64,000 bases of DNA. Origin: Listeria kieliensis (GTDB lineage Bacteria > Bacillota > Bacilli > Lactobacillales > Listeriaceae). Below the pieces are notes generated by a model. The model was not told the origin of the DNA. It did not search any database and saw only the letters and a program-made list of their open reading frames with translations. Both the position numbers and the translations under genes were made by a program. How positions within the stretch are numbered: the first letter of the stretch is position 1; each line of letters starts with the position of its first letter. The stretch spans positions 1 through 64,000 of the forward strand of contig NZ_LARY01000002.1 in the NCBI RefSeq assembly GCF_003369925.1, written 5' to 3'. Shown here in pieces: positions 1 through 8,491 of this stretch.

Positions 1-260
1 GACTTTGCTAGCTTATTTACTAGTTTTGTTTTGGAAATCGCTCTCGATTTCCTGCCCTGCGAATTGATTGGTGAAACATACTGTTTCATCGCTTTTTCGT
101 CTTCTTTTTGTTCAGTTTTCAAAGGTCATTTGCTGAAGTGACAGCTTTAATAGCATAACATTTTACCAAAGCTTCGTCAACAGTTTTTTTTAAAACATTT
201 TTGCTCTCCTCAAGAAAGCTTTTTAATTATAGCTTATTTCTTAGTCAATTACAAGAAGTT
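1..260 (-). promoter_or_regulatory. rRNA operon tandem promoters and leader (reads out of the window)
   Basis: Two well-spaced sigma-A promoters point left. P1 has TTGTAA at 249-254, a 17-base spacer and TATAAT at 226-231. P2 has TTGACG at 175-180, a 17-base spacer and TATGCT at 152-157. Downstream on the minus strand lies the box GACCTTTGAAAACTGAAC (110-127), which resembles the conserved CTTTGAAAACT element of Bacilli rRNA leaders, then two hairpins: TGAAAC/GTTTCA (72-88) and a perfect 8-bp stem GGAAATCG/CGATTTCC (33-52). Tandem promoters, this box and a late hairpin match the layout upstream of 16S rRNA in Bacilli. The 16S gene itself would lie beyond position 1 and is not seen, so the operon is inferred. 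Confidence 0.7.
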
Positions 261-263
261 TGT

Positions 264-872
264 TTATGATTTTATGGCCTGTTCCTTTTTTAATTCTTCA
301 ATGAATAAAAGCATGAAGGCGTGGCGCTCCTCCGCTAACCTTTTGCCAGTTTCTGTTTGCATCAATTCTTTTAAACGAAGTAATTTATCATCAAAATGCT
401 GCAAAGTAGAATTAGGATTTGTTTTCAAATAATCAAGCGGCTGTCTGTTTTTAGAAGCTCCATATGTAAAAGCTCGTATGATGCCGATTGCTCCCATGGC
501 ATCTAATCTATCAGCATCTTGGATGATTTTTTCTTCAATACTTTGAGCTTGAATTTTGTTTTCTCCATTTCTATAAGATACGGCGTCAATAGCACGTAGA
601 ATTCTCCGAACAAAATTCTTTTCAAGATTTTCATTTTCCATCCAGCTTTTCAGCTCACCTCTAGCTCGGCTAACATCTTTTGTCAATTTTTCATCAGAAT
701 AGTCGTGAAAAAGCGCAGCTAGTTGAATAAAAAATAAATCTCCACCTTCTGTGGATTGGATTTTCGTTGCAGTTTCTACAACTCGCTTTAAATGTTCAAA
801 ATCATGGCCTGTTTTTTCTGAACGAAAAACTTCTTGCATCCAAGTTTCCGCCTTTGCAATAATCTGATTCAT
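264..872 (-). CDS. HD-domain phosphohydrolase (YueE/YedJ-like)
   Basis: A 202-residue soluble protein of the HD superfamily of metal-dependent phosphohydrolases. The metal-ligand pattern is visible: H23/H27 in GHDFEH, the HD pair H56-D57 in LFHDYSD, and a distal Asp near residue 117 in QDADRLDA. Family members hydrolyse phosphate esters, often of nucleotides, but the substrate of this branch is not established. The ATG follows a GGGGGC ribosome-binding site. The stop codon lies only about 10 bases before the -35 box of the inferred rRNA promoter P1, with no obvious terminator between them. Confidence 0.8.
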   Translation of the reverse strand: MNQIIAKAETWMQEVFRSEKTGHDFEHLKRVVETATKIQSTEGGDLFFIQLAALFHDYSDEKLTKDVSRARGELKSWMENENLEKNFVRRILRAIDAVSYRNGENKIQAQSIEEKIIQDADRLDAMGAIGIIRAFTYGASKNRQPLDYLKTNPNSTLQHFDDKLLRLKELMQTETGKRLAEERHAFMLLFIEELKKEQAIKS

Positions 873-890
873 CTTCTGCCCCCTATCAAT

Positions 891-925
891 TAAAAAGCCC
901 CTTCACCGGTTTAGTCAAGGGGCTT
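891..925 (-). terminator. Rho-independent terminator of pepT
   Basis: The stem AAGCCCCTT / AAGGGGCTT (897-903 with 917-923) is followed on the minus strand by TTTTTAATT, 17 bases after the pepT stop. It separates pepT from the HD-domain gene. Confidence 0.85.
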
Positions 926-941
926 CATGTTCTGTTTATTA

Positions 942-2174
942 TCAACCACGTTGTTCGAAAAGTTGTACCATTTCGATGATTACTTTAGTTGCAAGTTCCA
1001 TATTTTCAACAGATACATATTCAAACTTGCCATGCATATTTTCTCCACCAGCGAAGATATTTGGTGTTGGCAGTCCTTTGAAGGATAATTGCGAGCCGTC
1101 TGTTCCGCCTCGGATGGGCTCAACAAGTGGTTCGATATCCAGTTTTTCCATAGCTTCATGTGCGATGTCCACAATTTCTTTAACTGGTTCAATTTTTTCT
1201 CGCATGTTGTAATACTGATCGTTTAGTTCTAAGACAATATTTTCTTTGCCGTATTTTTCTTGCATTTTTGAAATGATATCGGCCACTTTGGCTTTTCGTT
1301 CTGCAAATTTTAATGAATCAAAATCGCGGATAATATAATAGGCTTTAGCTTGTTCGACATCACCATTGAGCGAAATCAAGTGATAAAAGCCTTCATAGCC
1401 TTCTGTGTATTCTGGAGCTTCTTGGGCTGGAAGTGCAGCATTGAATTCCATTGCAAGCTTGGATGCGTTGACCATTTTATCCTTGGCAGTTCCTGGATGC
1501 ACGCTGTTACCTTTGAATGTGATCTTGGCTGCAGCTGCATTAAAGCTTTCATATTCCAATTGGCCACGCGGACCGCCGTCCATCGTGTACGCGTAGTCTG
1601 CTCCAAATGCTTCAACATCGAAGAGGGCTGGCCCGCGACCGATTTCTTCATCTGGCGTGAATGCAACACGGATTTTGCCGTGCTTGATTTCTGGATGGTT
1701 GATGAGGTGGTGCATCGCAACCATGATTTCTGTGATGCCTGATTTATCATCTGCACCAAGAAGTGTTGTACCGTCTGTCGTAATCAAAGTTTGGCCTTTA
1801 TACCCAGCTAATTCTGGAAATTGTTTAGGCGATAAGACCACATTAAGTGCTTCATTTAACACAATGTCGCCACCATCATAATTTTCACGGATTTGCGGAC
1901 TCACGTTTTCCCCCGTAAAATCTGTTGCTGTGTCAAGGTGTGCTAAAAAGCCGATAACTGGTATTTTTTTATCCGTATTTGCGGGAAGCGTCGCCATCAC
2001 ATAACCATTTTCATCTACGGTCACTTCACTCATGCCAATTTCTTTTAATTCATTTACAAGGATTTTGCCGAGTTCAAGCTGTCCTTCTGTTGTCGGGCAA
2101 GTGGTACTTTCTTCGTTCGATTGGGTGTTTACTTTTACATATGTAGTAAAGCGTTTGATCAGTTCTTCTTTCAT
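942..2174 (-). CDS. pepT: Peptidase T (tripeptide aminopeptidase)
   Basis: A 410-residue cytosolic M20B metallopeptidase that removes the N-terminal residue from tripeptides. Zinc-site motifs are readable: HLDTATD near residue 80, LLGADDKSG, the PDEEIGRG stretch with the catalytic and bridging Glu, DYAYTMDGG, and the C-terminal [12 protein letters not shown]. Length is typical for the family. I chose the ATG at 2174, eight bases after GGAAG, rather than the in-frame GTG at 2177. It is monocistronic, with a terminator downstream and a divergent neighbour (exoA). Confidence 0.95.
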   Translation of the reverse strand: MKEELIKRFTTYVKVNTQSNEESTTCPTTEGQLELGKILVNELKEIGMSEVTVDENGYVMATLPANTDKKIPVIGFLAHLDTATDFTGENVSPQIRENYDGGDIVLNEALNVVLSPKQFPELAGYKGQTLITTDGTTLLGADDKSGITEIMVAMHHLINHPEIKHGKIRVAFTPDEEIGRGPALFDVEAFGADYAYTMDGGPRGQLEYESFNAAAAKITFKGNSVHPGTAKDKMVNASKLAMEFNAALPAQEAPEYTEGYEGFYHLISLNGDVEQAKAYYIIRDFDSLKFAERKAKVADIISKMQEKYGKENIVLELNDQYYNMREKIEPVKEIVDIAHEAMEKLDIEPLVEPIRGGTDGSQLSFKGLPTPNIFAGGENMHGKFEYVSVENMELATKVIIEMVQLFEQRG

Positions 2175-2208
2175 CACTTACACTTCCTTCGGTTTATTTT
2201 CCTCTTCT

Positions 2209-2237
2209 ATTATATGCCGCGAGCTTTAAAATTTCTA
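2209..2237 (-). promoter_or_regulatory. pepT promoter
   Basis: A perfect -10 TATAAT on the minus strand at 2209-2214 lies about 35 bases before the pepT start. The -35 region is poor (TAGAAA or TTAGAA at 17-18 bases), so the box rests mainly on the -10. Confidence 0.5.
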
Positions 2238-2328
2238 ATATTATGTGCGATTCGTTGCTTATTTTCAATTCTTAAATTAAGGTATAATTAGAAAAGCAAA
2301 GATTTTACTGCAAAAAGGAGTGCTAAAG

Positions 2329-3084
2329 ATGAAACTAATTTCTTGGAATGTAAACGGGCTGCGAGCTGCTGTGAAAAAGGGGTTTTTAGACTATTTTCAC
2401 GAAGTTGATGCGGATGTATTTTGCTTGCAGGAAACCAAACTGCAAGAAGGTCAAATTGAACTTGATACTCCTGGTTATTTTTCTTATTGGAATTATGCTG
2501 AAAAGAAAGGCTATTCGGGAACGGCTATTTTCACAAAAAAAGAACCACTTCGGGTCCAGTATGGGTTAGGCTTGGAGGAACATGATAATGAAGGTCGGTT
2601 GATTACTCTCGAATATGCTGATTTTTATTTACTGACGGTTTATACGCCAAACTCACAAAGTGAATTGAAACGTCTTCCCTACCGTATGAGCTGGGAAGAA
2701 GCTTTTTTACAGTATGTTAAAAGTCTTGATAACGAAAAACCGGTTATTTTCTGTGGTGATTTGAATGTTGCGCACGAAGAAATTGACCTTAAAAACCCGA
2801 AAACGAATCGCAAGAATGCTGGGTTTTCAGATGAGGAGCGTGCCAAGTTTTCAGATATTCTCGCGGCCGGATTTACGGATAGCTTTCGGTACTTTTATCC
2901 GGACAAGACAGATGCTTATTCTTGGTGGTCTTATCGCATGAATGCCAGAAGCAGGAATGTGGGATGGCGGATTGATTATTTTGTTGTTTCAAACCGGTTG
3001 CAAGCTTCACTTGTTGATGCTAAGATCCATTCAGATGTGCTCGGATCGGATCATTGTCCAGTTGAACTTGATATCAAATTCTAA
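2329..3084 (+). CDS. exoA: Exodeoxyribonuclease III / AP endonuclease
   Basis: A 251-residue Xth/ExoA-type enzyme that cuts DNA at abasic sites and trims 3' ends in base-excision repair. Family motifs in order: SWNVNGLR at the N-terminus, LQETKLQ with the metal-binding Glu, [23 protein letters not shown] with the catalytic Asp/Asn, the Trp-rich SWWSYR, WRIDYF, and the C-terminal [10 protein letters not shown]. The ATG at 2329 sits eight bases after AAGGAG; a GTG at 2320 overlaps that site and was rejected. A TATAAT -10 at 2283-2288 is a likely promoter. It ends in a bidirectional terminator shared with rplT. Confidence 0.95.
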   Translation: MKLISWNVNGLRAAVKKGFLDYFHEVDADVFCLQETKLQEGQIELDTPGYFSYWNYAEKKGYSGTAIFTKKEPLRVQYGLGLEEHDNEGRLITLEYADFYLLTVYTPNSQSELKRLPYRMSWEEAFLQYVKSLDNEKPVIFCGDLNVAHEEIDLKNPKTNRKNAGFSDEERAKFSDILAAGFTDSFRYFYPDKTDAYSWWSYRMNARSRNVGWRIDYFVVSNRLQASLVDAKIHSDVLGSDHCPVELDIKF

Positions 3085-3118
3085 CAAAAAAGCTGACGCG
3101 CGTGGCGTCAGCTTTTTT
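3085..3118. terminator. Bidirectional terminator between exoA and rplT
   Basis: A 9-bp stem AGCTGACGC / GCGTCAGCT (3091-3099 with 3105-3113) is flanked by A-run and T-run on both sides, so it can stop exoA on plus and infC-rpmI-rplT on minus. Confidence 0.9.
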
Positions 3119-3123
3119 ATGTC

Positions 3124-3483
3124 TTATTTAGCCAATTCTTTTTTAGCTGCATCTGCTAGAGACGTGAAAGCAGCTTCATCATTCACAGCTAATTCAGCAA
3201 GCATTTTACGGTTTACTTCAATACCTGCTAATTTAAGGCCATGCATCAATTTGCTGTAAGAAAGATCATTCAAACGAGCAGCTGCATTGATACGTGTAAT
3301 CCAAAGTTTACGGAAATCACGTTTCTTTTGACGACGATCTCTGTAAGCATATTGATAAGATTTCATTACCGCTTGGTTAGCGACTTTGAATAATGTATGT
3401 TTCGAGCCATAATATCCTTTGGCTAATTTAATGACTTTTTTACGACGTTTGCGAGTTACTGTTCCGCCTTTTACGCGTGGCAT
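3124..3483 (-). CDS. rplT: 50S ribosomal protein L20
   Basis: A 119-residue, very basic L20 beginning [16 protein letters not shown], the usual length. It binds 23S rRNA early in 50S assembly. In Bacilli, L20 also binds the leader of its own infC-rpmI-rplT mRNA and causes premature termination; a matching leader lies upstream of infC here. Last gene of the operon. Confidence 0.98.
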   Translation of the reverse strand: MPRVKGGTVTRKRRKKVIKLAKGYYGSKHTLFKVANQAVMKSYQYAYRDRRQKKRDFRKLWITRINAAARLNDLSYSKLMHGLKLAGIEVNRKMLAELAVNDEAAFTSLADAAKKELAK

Positions 3484-3527
3484 AATTGTCTACCTCCTAG
3501 ATTTTACAAAAATTAGTTCGAGCTTAC

Positions 3528-3728
3528 TTATTTCATTTTAGCGACCATTTGGCGAATACGTTTGAAATCGCCAGCTGATACCATTGCCGCTTTACGTAGT
3601 TTACGTTTTTGTTTTTTCGATTTGTTAGCAAACATATGGCTTACAAAAGCGTGTCTGCGTTTTAATTTTCCAGATCCTGTTCTCTTGAAACGTTTAGCGG
3701 AACCGCGGTGAGTTTTCATTTTTGGCAT
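3528..3728 (-). CDS. rpmI: 50S ribosomal protein L35
   Basis: A 66-residue basic protein beginning [21 protein letters not shown], the L35 signature. It is a component of the 50S subunit and sits between infC and rplT in the standard order. Confidence 0.98.
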   Translation of the reverse strand: MPKMKTHRGSAKRFKRTGSGKLKRRHAFVSHMFANKSKKQKRKLRKAAMVSAGDFKRIRQMVAKMK

Positions 3729-3750
3729 GAATATTTCCTCCTCAAAACTA

Positions 3751-4266
3751 TTACTTTTCTTGAAGTGGTGCTAGGACTAAGAACATTGAACGTCCGTCCA
3801 TTTTCGCTTTTTGCTCAACTGTGCTTAAATCTTTACACTCGTCAGCAAAACGGTCAAGCACCTTTTGACCGATTTCTTTGTGGGTGATTGCACGTCCCTT
3901 AAAGCGAATCGAACATTTTACCTTATCGCCTTTAGAAAGGAATTTGCGTGCATTACGTAGCTTCGTATTGAAATCATGTTCATCGATCGTTGGACTAAGA
4001 CGAACTTCTTTCATCACGATGACTTTTTGGTTTTTACGGGCTTCTTTTTCTTTCTTTTGCTGTTCAAAACGATATTTCCCGTAGTCCATAATACGTGCCA
4101 CTGGGGGTTTCGCGTTTGGAGCAACAAGCACAAGATCAAGGTTCGCTTTTTCAGCTATTCCTAGCGCTTCAACTTTTGTTTTAACGCCAAGCTGTTCGCC
4201 GTTTTGATCAATCAATCTGAGTTCACGTGCACGAATCCCATTATTTACCATCATGTCTTTGCTAAT
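3751..4266 (-). CDS. infC: Translation initiation factor IF-3, ATT start
   Basis: IF-3 binds the 30S subunit and checks start-codon pairing with initiator tRNA. The usual IF-3 opening [19 protein letters not shown] is present, followed by the N-domain, a Lys/Glu-rich linker and the C-domain ([18 protein letters not shown]). The first in-frame ATG (4254) has no Shine-Dalgarno site. The strong site GGAGGTGG (4273-4280) is six bases before an ATT at 4264-4266, giving I(M)-S-K-D-M-M-V and 171 residues. A non-AUG start is the known device by which IF-3 autoregulates infC in other bacteria. Confidence 0.93.
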   Translation of the reverse strand: MSKDMMVNNGIRARELRLIDQNGEQLGVKTKVEALGIAEKANLDLVLVAPNAKPPVARIMDYGKYRFEQQKKEKEARKNQKVIVMKEVRLSPTIDEHDFNTKLRNARKFLSKGDKVKCSIRFKGRAITHKEIGQKVLDRFADECKDLSTVEQKAKMDGRSMFLVLAPLQEK

Positions 4267-4488
4267 TTTGAGCCACCTCCGTGTTTTATTGGTCGAACAA
4301 GTCAGAAAAGAGCAAGTAGGTGTCTACCTTACTGGCAGACAATAAAAAAACGGATTTGCTAAACGACGCAAACCCGCACATTCAAAGTCACAACCAGTTC
4401 AGGCGTGACGAATCATTGAACTTTTTGCCTGAAAACATCCGTTAACGAGGCGAGAAGCGGGTTGCTTCTTCTTTCTTGTTAATTAACC
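4267..4488 (-). ncRNA. L20-type leader RNA with attenuator upstream of infC
   Basis: About 220 bases of untranslated leader separate the promoter from infC. On the minus strand it contains several helices and ends in a terminator-like hairpin CGGGTTTGC / GCAAATCCG followed by seven T (4343-4376). A smaller hairpin (GTCT...AGAC, 4322-4340) overlaps the region downstream. This matches the arrangement of the L20 leader of Bacilli, where L20 binding favours the terminator. The assignment is from position and structure; no covariance search was done. Confidence 0.8.
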
Positions 4489-4494
4489 TTAATC

Positions 4495-4523
4495 ACTATA
4501 TCATGCTCTTACCTTACTGTCAA
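4495..4523 (-). promoter_or_regulatory. infC-rpmI-rplT promoter
   Basis: On the minus strand TTGACA (4518-4523), a 17-base spacer and TATAGT (4495-4500): near-consensus sigma-A promoter, placing the start of the leader near 4488. Confidence 0.85.
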
Positions 4524-4581
4524 GTTAGTCAAGTAAGACTTTTTCTCCCGCTTCTTCACTTTTATCGTTTCCTTTCAAGTC

Positions 4582-7542
4582 TCAATTCTTTCCTTTATTC
4601 TTGCGCCATTTTTTTATTTTCTTCCAGATCCAAAGTCCCCACCCAAAAACAACGATGAGTATAGCCAAACTTGCAATCACTTGGATGTAAGGGAAGCGGC
4701 CCGAAATAGTGGCTAGCTTAATAGGCGATTGCGCTGTTCGATTATACGCTTTATTTTCTGCGCCAGCATTCAGCCAAGTATAAAGAATATGCTTCGTTGA
4801 TTTCCGCAAGGCTTGATCAAACTCATTCGAACTCGTTTCCATTTTGAAGGTTCCGTTTCGAGGAGCTCCATCCATCCACAAATCCCCTCCTGCACGTAAA
4901 AGTTGATCCATGTTCATGAATTTTTGATGATCGCTATAATCCGTGATGACGGTGCCGCGGAATCCCCATTCTTTCCGTAAAACATTGGTCAATAGTGCCT
5001 CGCTCCCGCCTGCCCAAACAGAACCGATTCGATTATAAGAAGTCATAACACCTGTTGCCCCATTTTGAATGGCTAACTGATATGGTTTCAGATAGTTTTC
5101 GCGCAAAGCTTGTTCGGTAGTCCAAGTATAAATGGAATCGCGATTGCTTTCTTGCTCGTAAAGCGCCAAATGCTTCAAATACGTGTATAGGCCACCTTCT
5201 TTCGCGCCTTTGATAACATTTGAGGCAAATGTTCCCGATAAAAAGCCATCCTCCGAGTAATACTCATAGTTTCTTCCTCCAAGTGGTGAACGGTGAAGAT
5301 TTGCACCTGGTGCATACCAACCAGAAACCCCAATATCATTTGCTTCTTTTGCAGCTTGTTGTCCCATTCGATGAGCCAATTTTTCGTTCCAAGTCTGTGC
5401 AAGAACTGTCGCATTAGGAAAGCCTGTTCCACGCTCTCCAAAGTTGAAACTGTTAACTTGAGATGGCCCATCCATATCGGCCCGCGTTGGCTTACCGATC
5501 GACTTCACTGGTTCTGTATGCACATAACCATGCAAGACCAGATTCACCATTTCGTCTTTGCTCATTTGATTTAGTAACTGATCCCAGCGTTTATCTTCAT
5601 AATTTTGGCCAAGTGCTAATCCTAATTTCGTGATTTGATTATTGGCATATACTTGAAGTCCGTTATCTCGGCAAAAAATCACCTTTTTAGCTTTTCCTTT
5701 ACCTTTGCGCCAGTTTTCCGCCATTTCTTTCGTGTAGAGATTGGCATCTTTTAGCTTTTGCGAAATTTCTCGTTGCTTGCTATTTGTCTTTGGAAAGGTG
5801 TTTTTAAAATCAGCACGTGTCATATACTTGATTTTTTCGTTTGTATCCGTTCCATCAATGGCTATCCCGTCCGCTAAGTTTGTGCCAACAAATTGATTTT
5901 CCACCTTCTGACCGGTTTTAGGATCTGTTTGGTACTGGATGTTTCTAGCCAGATCATAAGTCATTACTGAGTGATGCGCCTCACTCACCGTGTGCGCATC
6001 TTTCATAATCTTCACCGTATATTTGCCTGGATCCAGTTCGTATCCTTTGAAATGATTTTTATTTAAATCTCGGTCATCATAGGATGTCATATCTCGAACA
6101 TTAAACGTGAGCTTCACGGTTTGACTCTCACCCGGCTGAAGTTCTTTTGTTTTAGCAAATGCAGCCAAGTTAGTGGAAGCCTTCTCAATTTCTCCTGCTT
6201 GATATGGCGGCGTAAAATACATCTCGACGACATCTTTTCCAGCTCGATTACCTATGTTTTTGACTTTGACTTTAGCTGAAATTTTCCCATTTTTTGTTAG
6301 CCTATCAGGGGCTTGTGGTGTGAAGCTTTCTACCTCCCATTCAAATTTTGTATAGGATAAACCGAAGCCAAACGGGTACTGAACAACGCCTTTATAGCCA
6401 TCCCCGTGTTTATTATGAACACCTTGCCAGTAATTTTCCACATCGGCTGTTTCATAAAAGCGATAGCCTAGATAAATGCCTTCTGCGTAGTCTAAATAAG
6501 AGACTTGATTGTAAAGCGCATCATTTCGTCCTGTGTTGCCATTGATCGTTTTCCCATCATTTGGATAGAGTCCTTTTGCGTTTTGATAAGCACCAATTCC
6601 ATCTAACCCACTATTGGCATAAGACGCGTTCGTCGCTAAATCATAGGCGTATGTATCCGTTGTTTTTCCAGACGGCGAAGCATCTCCATATAACAGTCGA
6701 GGTAATGCTTCAGCTGAATATTCTCCTGTTGATCCAACTTGCATAACGGCATCAATTCCTGGAATCGTTTCAAACTCACCAAGTGCCATGGTATTTGTCG
6801 AATTGACAAGCACGACAACATGCTTATATGTTTTTCCTAAATAAGTAAGCATCCCTTCTTCTTCTTTTGACAAGTTCAAATAAGTGCGTGATTCATCCGT
6901 AACCATTTTTCCCTCTTTTTCCGTCACCTTGTATTGCTTCTTCGGTGCATCGCTACTTTCACCGGCAATCCTTCCAACGACAAAAATAGCCGTATCGGAA
7001 TACTTCTTCGCTTTTTCAAGCATCTTTTTAGAATAATAATTGGTATCATTCCATTTTGGCTCATATAGCCGGTAGCTTTCGTAGTCATACGATTTAAGCA
7101 TATTGGCATCACGTTCTTCACGAAAATCATGATACATATTGATAATATCAGGATTATAAGATACACCATATCTTGTTAAAGCACTCAGAAAACCGAGCTT
7201 CATTTTATCAACGGTTCCTGATCCGGAACCGCCTCCAAGCCAATCAGACGCAGCCCAACCAAATACATTCACTTTTTTGTTTTTCTTGCTTAATGGCAAA
7301 GTATTGGCGTCATTTTTTAACAAGACGACTCCTTCCTCTTCTATTTGTTTAGCTAACTTGCGACCTTCTTTTTTCGTCTTTTCTTTAACTTGATCCGGTT
7401 GTTCAGACTTTACTTTAAAATAAGTCGGAAGCGTATTTTCAATTACATTAGAAAATACAAGCGAAAGTACAGCGGCAGCAACAATAACAACTGAGATCAA
7501 TGCAGTAAAGATAACAGCTAACCATTTCAAAAATTTTTTCAT
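4582..7542 (-). CDS. Membrane-anchored family 3 glycoside hydrolase, permuted domain order
   Basis: A 986-residue putative beta-glycosidase. Order: transmembrane helix (about 8-33); the GH3 C-terminal alpha/beta domain (from about 60, EEEGVVLLKND); a fibronectin-III-like domain (about 397-525); the GH3 barrel domain (about 659-930); a second membrane helix (about 950-968) and a basic tail. Normal GH3 enzymes have the barrel first, so this is the permuted arrangement known in some Firmicute beta-glucosidases. The likely nucleophile is the Asp near 864 in VITDYSD. Both ends in the membrane would hold the catalytic part outside the cell. Substrate unknown. A cre-like site upstream suggests CcpA control. 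Confidence 0.85.
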   Translation of the reverse strand: MKKFLKWLAVIFTALISVVIVAAAVLSLVFSNVIENTLPTYFKVKSEQPDQVKEKTKKEGRKLAKQIEEEGVVLLKNDANTLPLSKKNKKVNVFGWAASDWLGGGSGSGTVDKMKLGFLSALTRYGVSYNPDIINMYHDFREERDANMLKSYDYESYRLYEPKWNDTNYYSKKMLEKAKKYSDTAIFVVGRIAGESSDAPKKQYKVTEKEGKMVTDESRTYLNLSKEEEGMLTYLGKTYKHVVVLVNSTNTMALGEFETIPGIDAVMQVGSTGEYSAEALPRLLYGDASPSGKTTDTYAYDLATNASYANSGLDGIGAYQNAKGLYPNDGKTINGNTGRNDALYNQVSYLDYAEGIYLGYRFYETADVENYWQGVHNKHGDGYKGVVQYPFGFGLSYTKFEWEVESFTPQAPDRLTKNGKISAKVKVKNIGNRAGKDVVEMYFTPPYQAGEIEKASTNLAAFAKTKELQPGESQTVKLTFNVRDMTSYDDRDLNKNHFKGYELDPGKYTVKIMKDAHTVSEAHHSVMTYDLARNIQYQTDPKTGQKVENQFVGTNLADGIAIDGTDTNEKIKYMTRADFKNTFPKTNSKQREISQKLKDANLYTKEMAENWRKGKGKAKKVIFCRDNGLQVYANNQITKLGLALGQNYEDKRWDQLLNQMSKDEMVNLVLHGYVHTEPVKSIGKPTRADMDGPSQVNSFNFGERGTGFPNATVLAQTWNEKLAHRMGQQAAKEANDIGVSGWYAPGANLHRSPLGGRNYEYYSEDGFLSGTFASNVIKGAKEGGLYTYLKHLALYEQESNRDSIYTWTTEQALRENYLKPYQLAIQNGATGVMTSYNRIGSVWAGGSEALLTNVLRKEWGFRGTVITDYSDHQKFMNMDQLLRAGGDLWMDGAPRNGTFKMETSSNEFDQALRKSTKHILYTWLNAGAENKAYNRTAQSPIKLATISGRFPYIQVIASLAILIVVFGWGLWIWKKIKKWRKNKGKN

Positions 7543-7599
7543 GATTTCTCCCTTCTATTTTGTCCTAAACTTCTAGATATAGAGCACATTTTTTACTTC

Positions 7600-7634
7600 A
7601 CGTTAATAACGTACCAATAATAAAAGCGCTTTCA
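7600..7634 (-). promoter_or_regulatory. cre-like site and palindromic operator upstream of the GH3 gene
   Basis: TAAAAGCGCTTTCA (7621-7634) matches the Bacilli cre consensus TGWAARCGYTWNCW at 13 of 14 positions on either strand. Twenty bases nearer the gene is a 13-base palindrome ACGTTAATAACGT (7600-7612). A weak promoter (TTGAAA, 19 bases, TATTAT) overlaps the cre. The layout suggests CcpA repression and perhaps a second, local regulator; both are inferences. Confidence 0.65.
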
Positions 7635-7718
7635 ATTTTAATTTCAAAACTTGTTCAATTTATTTCATTTTTTGTAAGGAGATTTTGATTTAGAAAGAAC
7701 TACTAAAAGTTCTGCCAT

Positions 7719-7755
7719 AAAAAAAGATTAGCGAGTATACACTCGCTAATCTTCC
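7719..7755 (-). terminator. Terminator of the SOS-box gene
   Basis: A 13-bp stem AAGATTAGCGAGT / ACTCGCTAATCTT with loop GTAT is followed on minus by a T-run. It ends the small gene at 7799-8068. The remaining stretch 7635-7718 holds no gene I can support. Confidence 0.9.
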
Positions 7756-7798
7756 AAAATTGTTATTTCCTAGTTGTTTGCAACAATGTCGTAACTTA

Positions 7799-8068
7799 TT
7801 AACTATACCCTTTGTATCGGTATACTTTCACTCTTCTGCTTTTCGTTATGGGCAACACATCAAAATAAAAAATATGTTCTTTTCCATCACGCGTTGTAAA
7901 GCTTGGTATTTTAAATTGTGGACGTCCGTTCACTTCCATTAGGTGAAGTAACTTATCTTTGATTGCAAAAAGCGGAAGTGTTGTATCCACAAGCTTTACA
8001 AAGTCTTTTTCAAAATCATCAACTTCATGACTTTGAAATTCAAACTGAGCTCCCTTTGGATCTACCAC
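7799..8068 (-). CDS. Small SOS-box-controlled protein, function unknown
   Basis: I do not recognise this 89-residue protein. It is soluble, without signal peptide or cysteines, mixed in charge, with an acidic N-terminal half (HEVDDFEKDF) and a basic C-terminal end (ITKSRRVKVYRYKGYS); the middle reads LMEVNGRPQFKIPSF. I chose the GTG at 8068, nine bases after AAGAAGG, over the GTG at 8077 that abuts that site. It is monocistronic with its own terminator. Its promoter carries a LexA-type box between -35 and -10, so it should be induced by DNA damage. It lies in an accessory zone beside a degraded surface-protein gene. Confidence 0.7.
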   Translation of the reverse strand: MVDPKGAQFEFQSHEVDDFEKDFVKLVDTTLPLFAIKDKLLHLMEVNGRPQFKIPSFTTRDGKEHIFYFDVLPITKSRRVKVYRYKGYS

Positions 8069-8100
8069 CGCAATCACCTTCTTCTAGAATCCTTTCTTTT

Positions 8101-8129
8101 ATTATAAGAACAAACGTTCCTTTTTGCAA
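8101..8129 (-). promoter_or_regulatory. Promoter with embedded LexA (SOS) box
   Basis: On the minus strand TTGCAA (8124-8129), a 17-base spacer and a perfect TATAAT (8101-8106). The spacer contains GAAC-GTTT-GTTC (8108-8119), an inverted repeat fitting the Gram-positive SOS box CGAACNNNNGTTCG at its core, and its AT flanks resemble the known Listeria box (AAGAAC...GTTC..TTT). LexA bound here would block RNA polymerase. Confidence 0.8.
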
Positions 8130-8491
8130 CATTGGTAATTAATCTAGTAAATTTGTGAACATTTTTCGAACGATACAAAGGGGCTTCTATCAAAATTAGT
8201 AAAGAATTAGTTTATAAACTATTGACATGACTTCGTTTATCTACAAATAAAAAGGACAGAATTAACATGCTTCTCTTCTTGAGGTTATATTTTCTATGTT
8301 ATTTATTTTTCATATAAAATCACTTCTTTCATTTTCTATAATCGTTTACTTTTTATCTTGCTTGCTAATTAATCATTTTTATTTAAAATTTGATACGTTG
8401 TATCGCGAATAAATCTTGTAAATTCACTAGTATAAAGGTATATTACCTCCTGCACTAGTTAAAAAGTAAGATGAGAAAGGAATGTAACATC
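8130..8491. other. Gene-free AT-rich interval before the WxL pseudogene
   Basis: About 360 AT-rich bases between divergent genes. It holds the upstream part of the SOS promoter and presumably the promoter of the WxL gene (candidate -10s TATAAA and TATATT near 8431-8442, no good -35). A small inverted repeat GATAC/GTATC lies near 8391-8403. No ORF, RNA gene or repeat family can be supported. Confidence 0.5.

Noticed and set aside
1350-1881. Long plus-strand frames opposite pepT
   Set aside because: They are shadows of pepT, have no ribosome-binding sites and no family-like features.
8391-8403. GATAC/GTATC inverted repeat before the WxL pseudogene
   Set aside because: Only five base pairs in AT-rich DNA, with no link to a promoter; not enough for an operator call.
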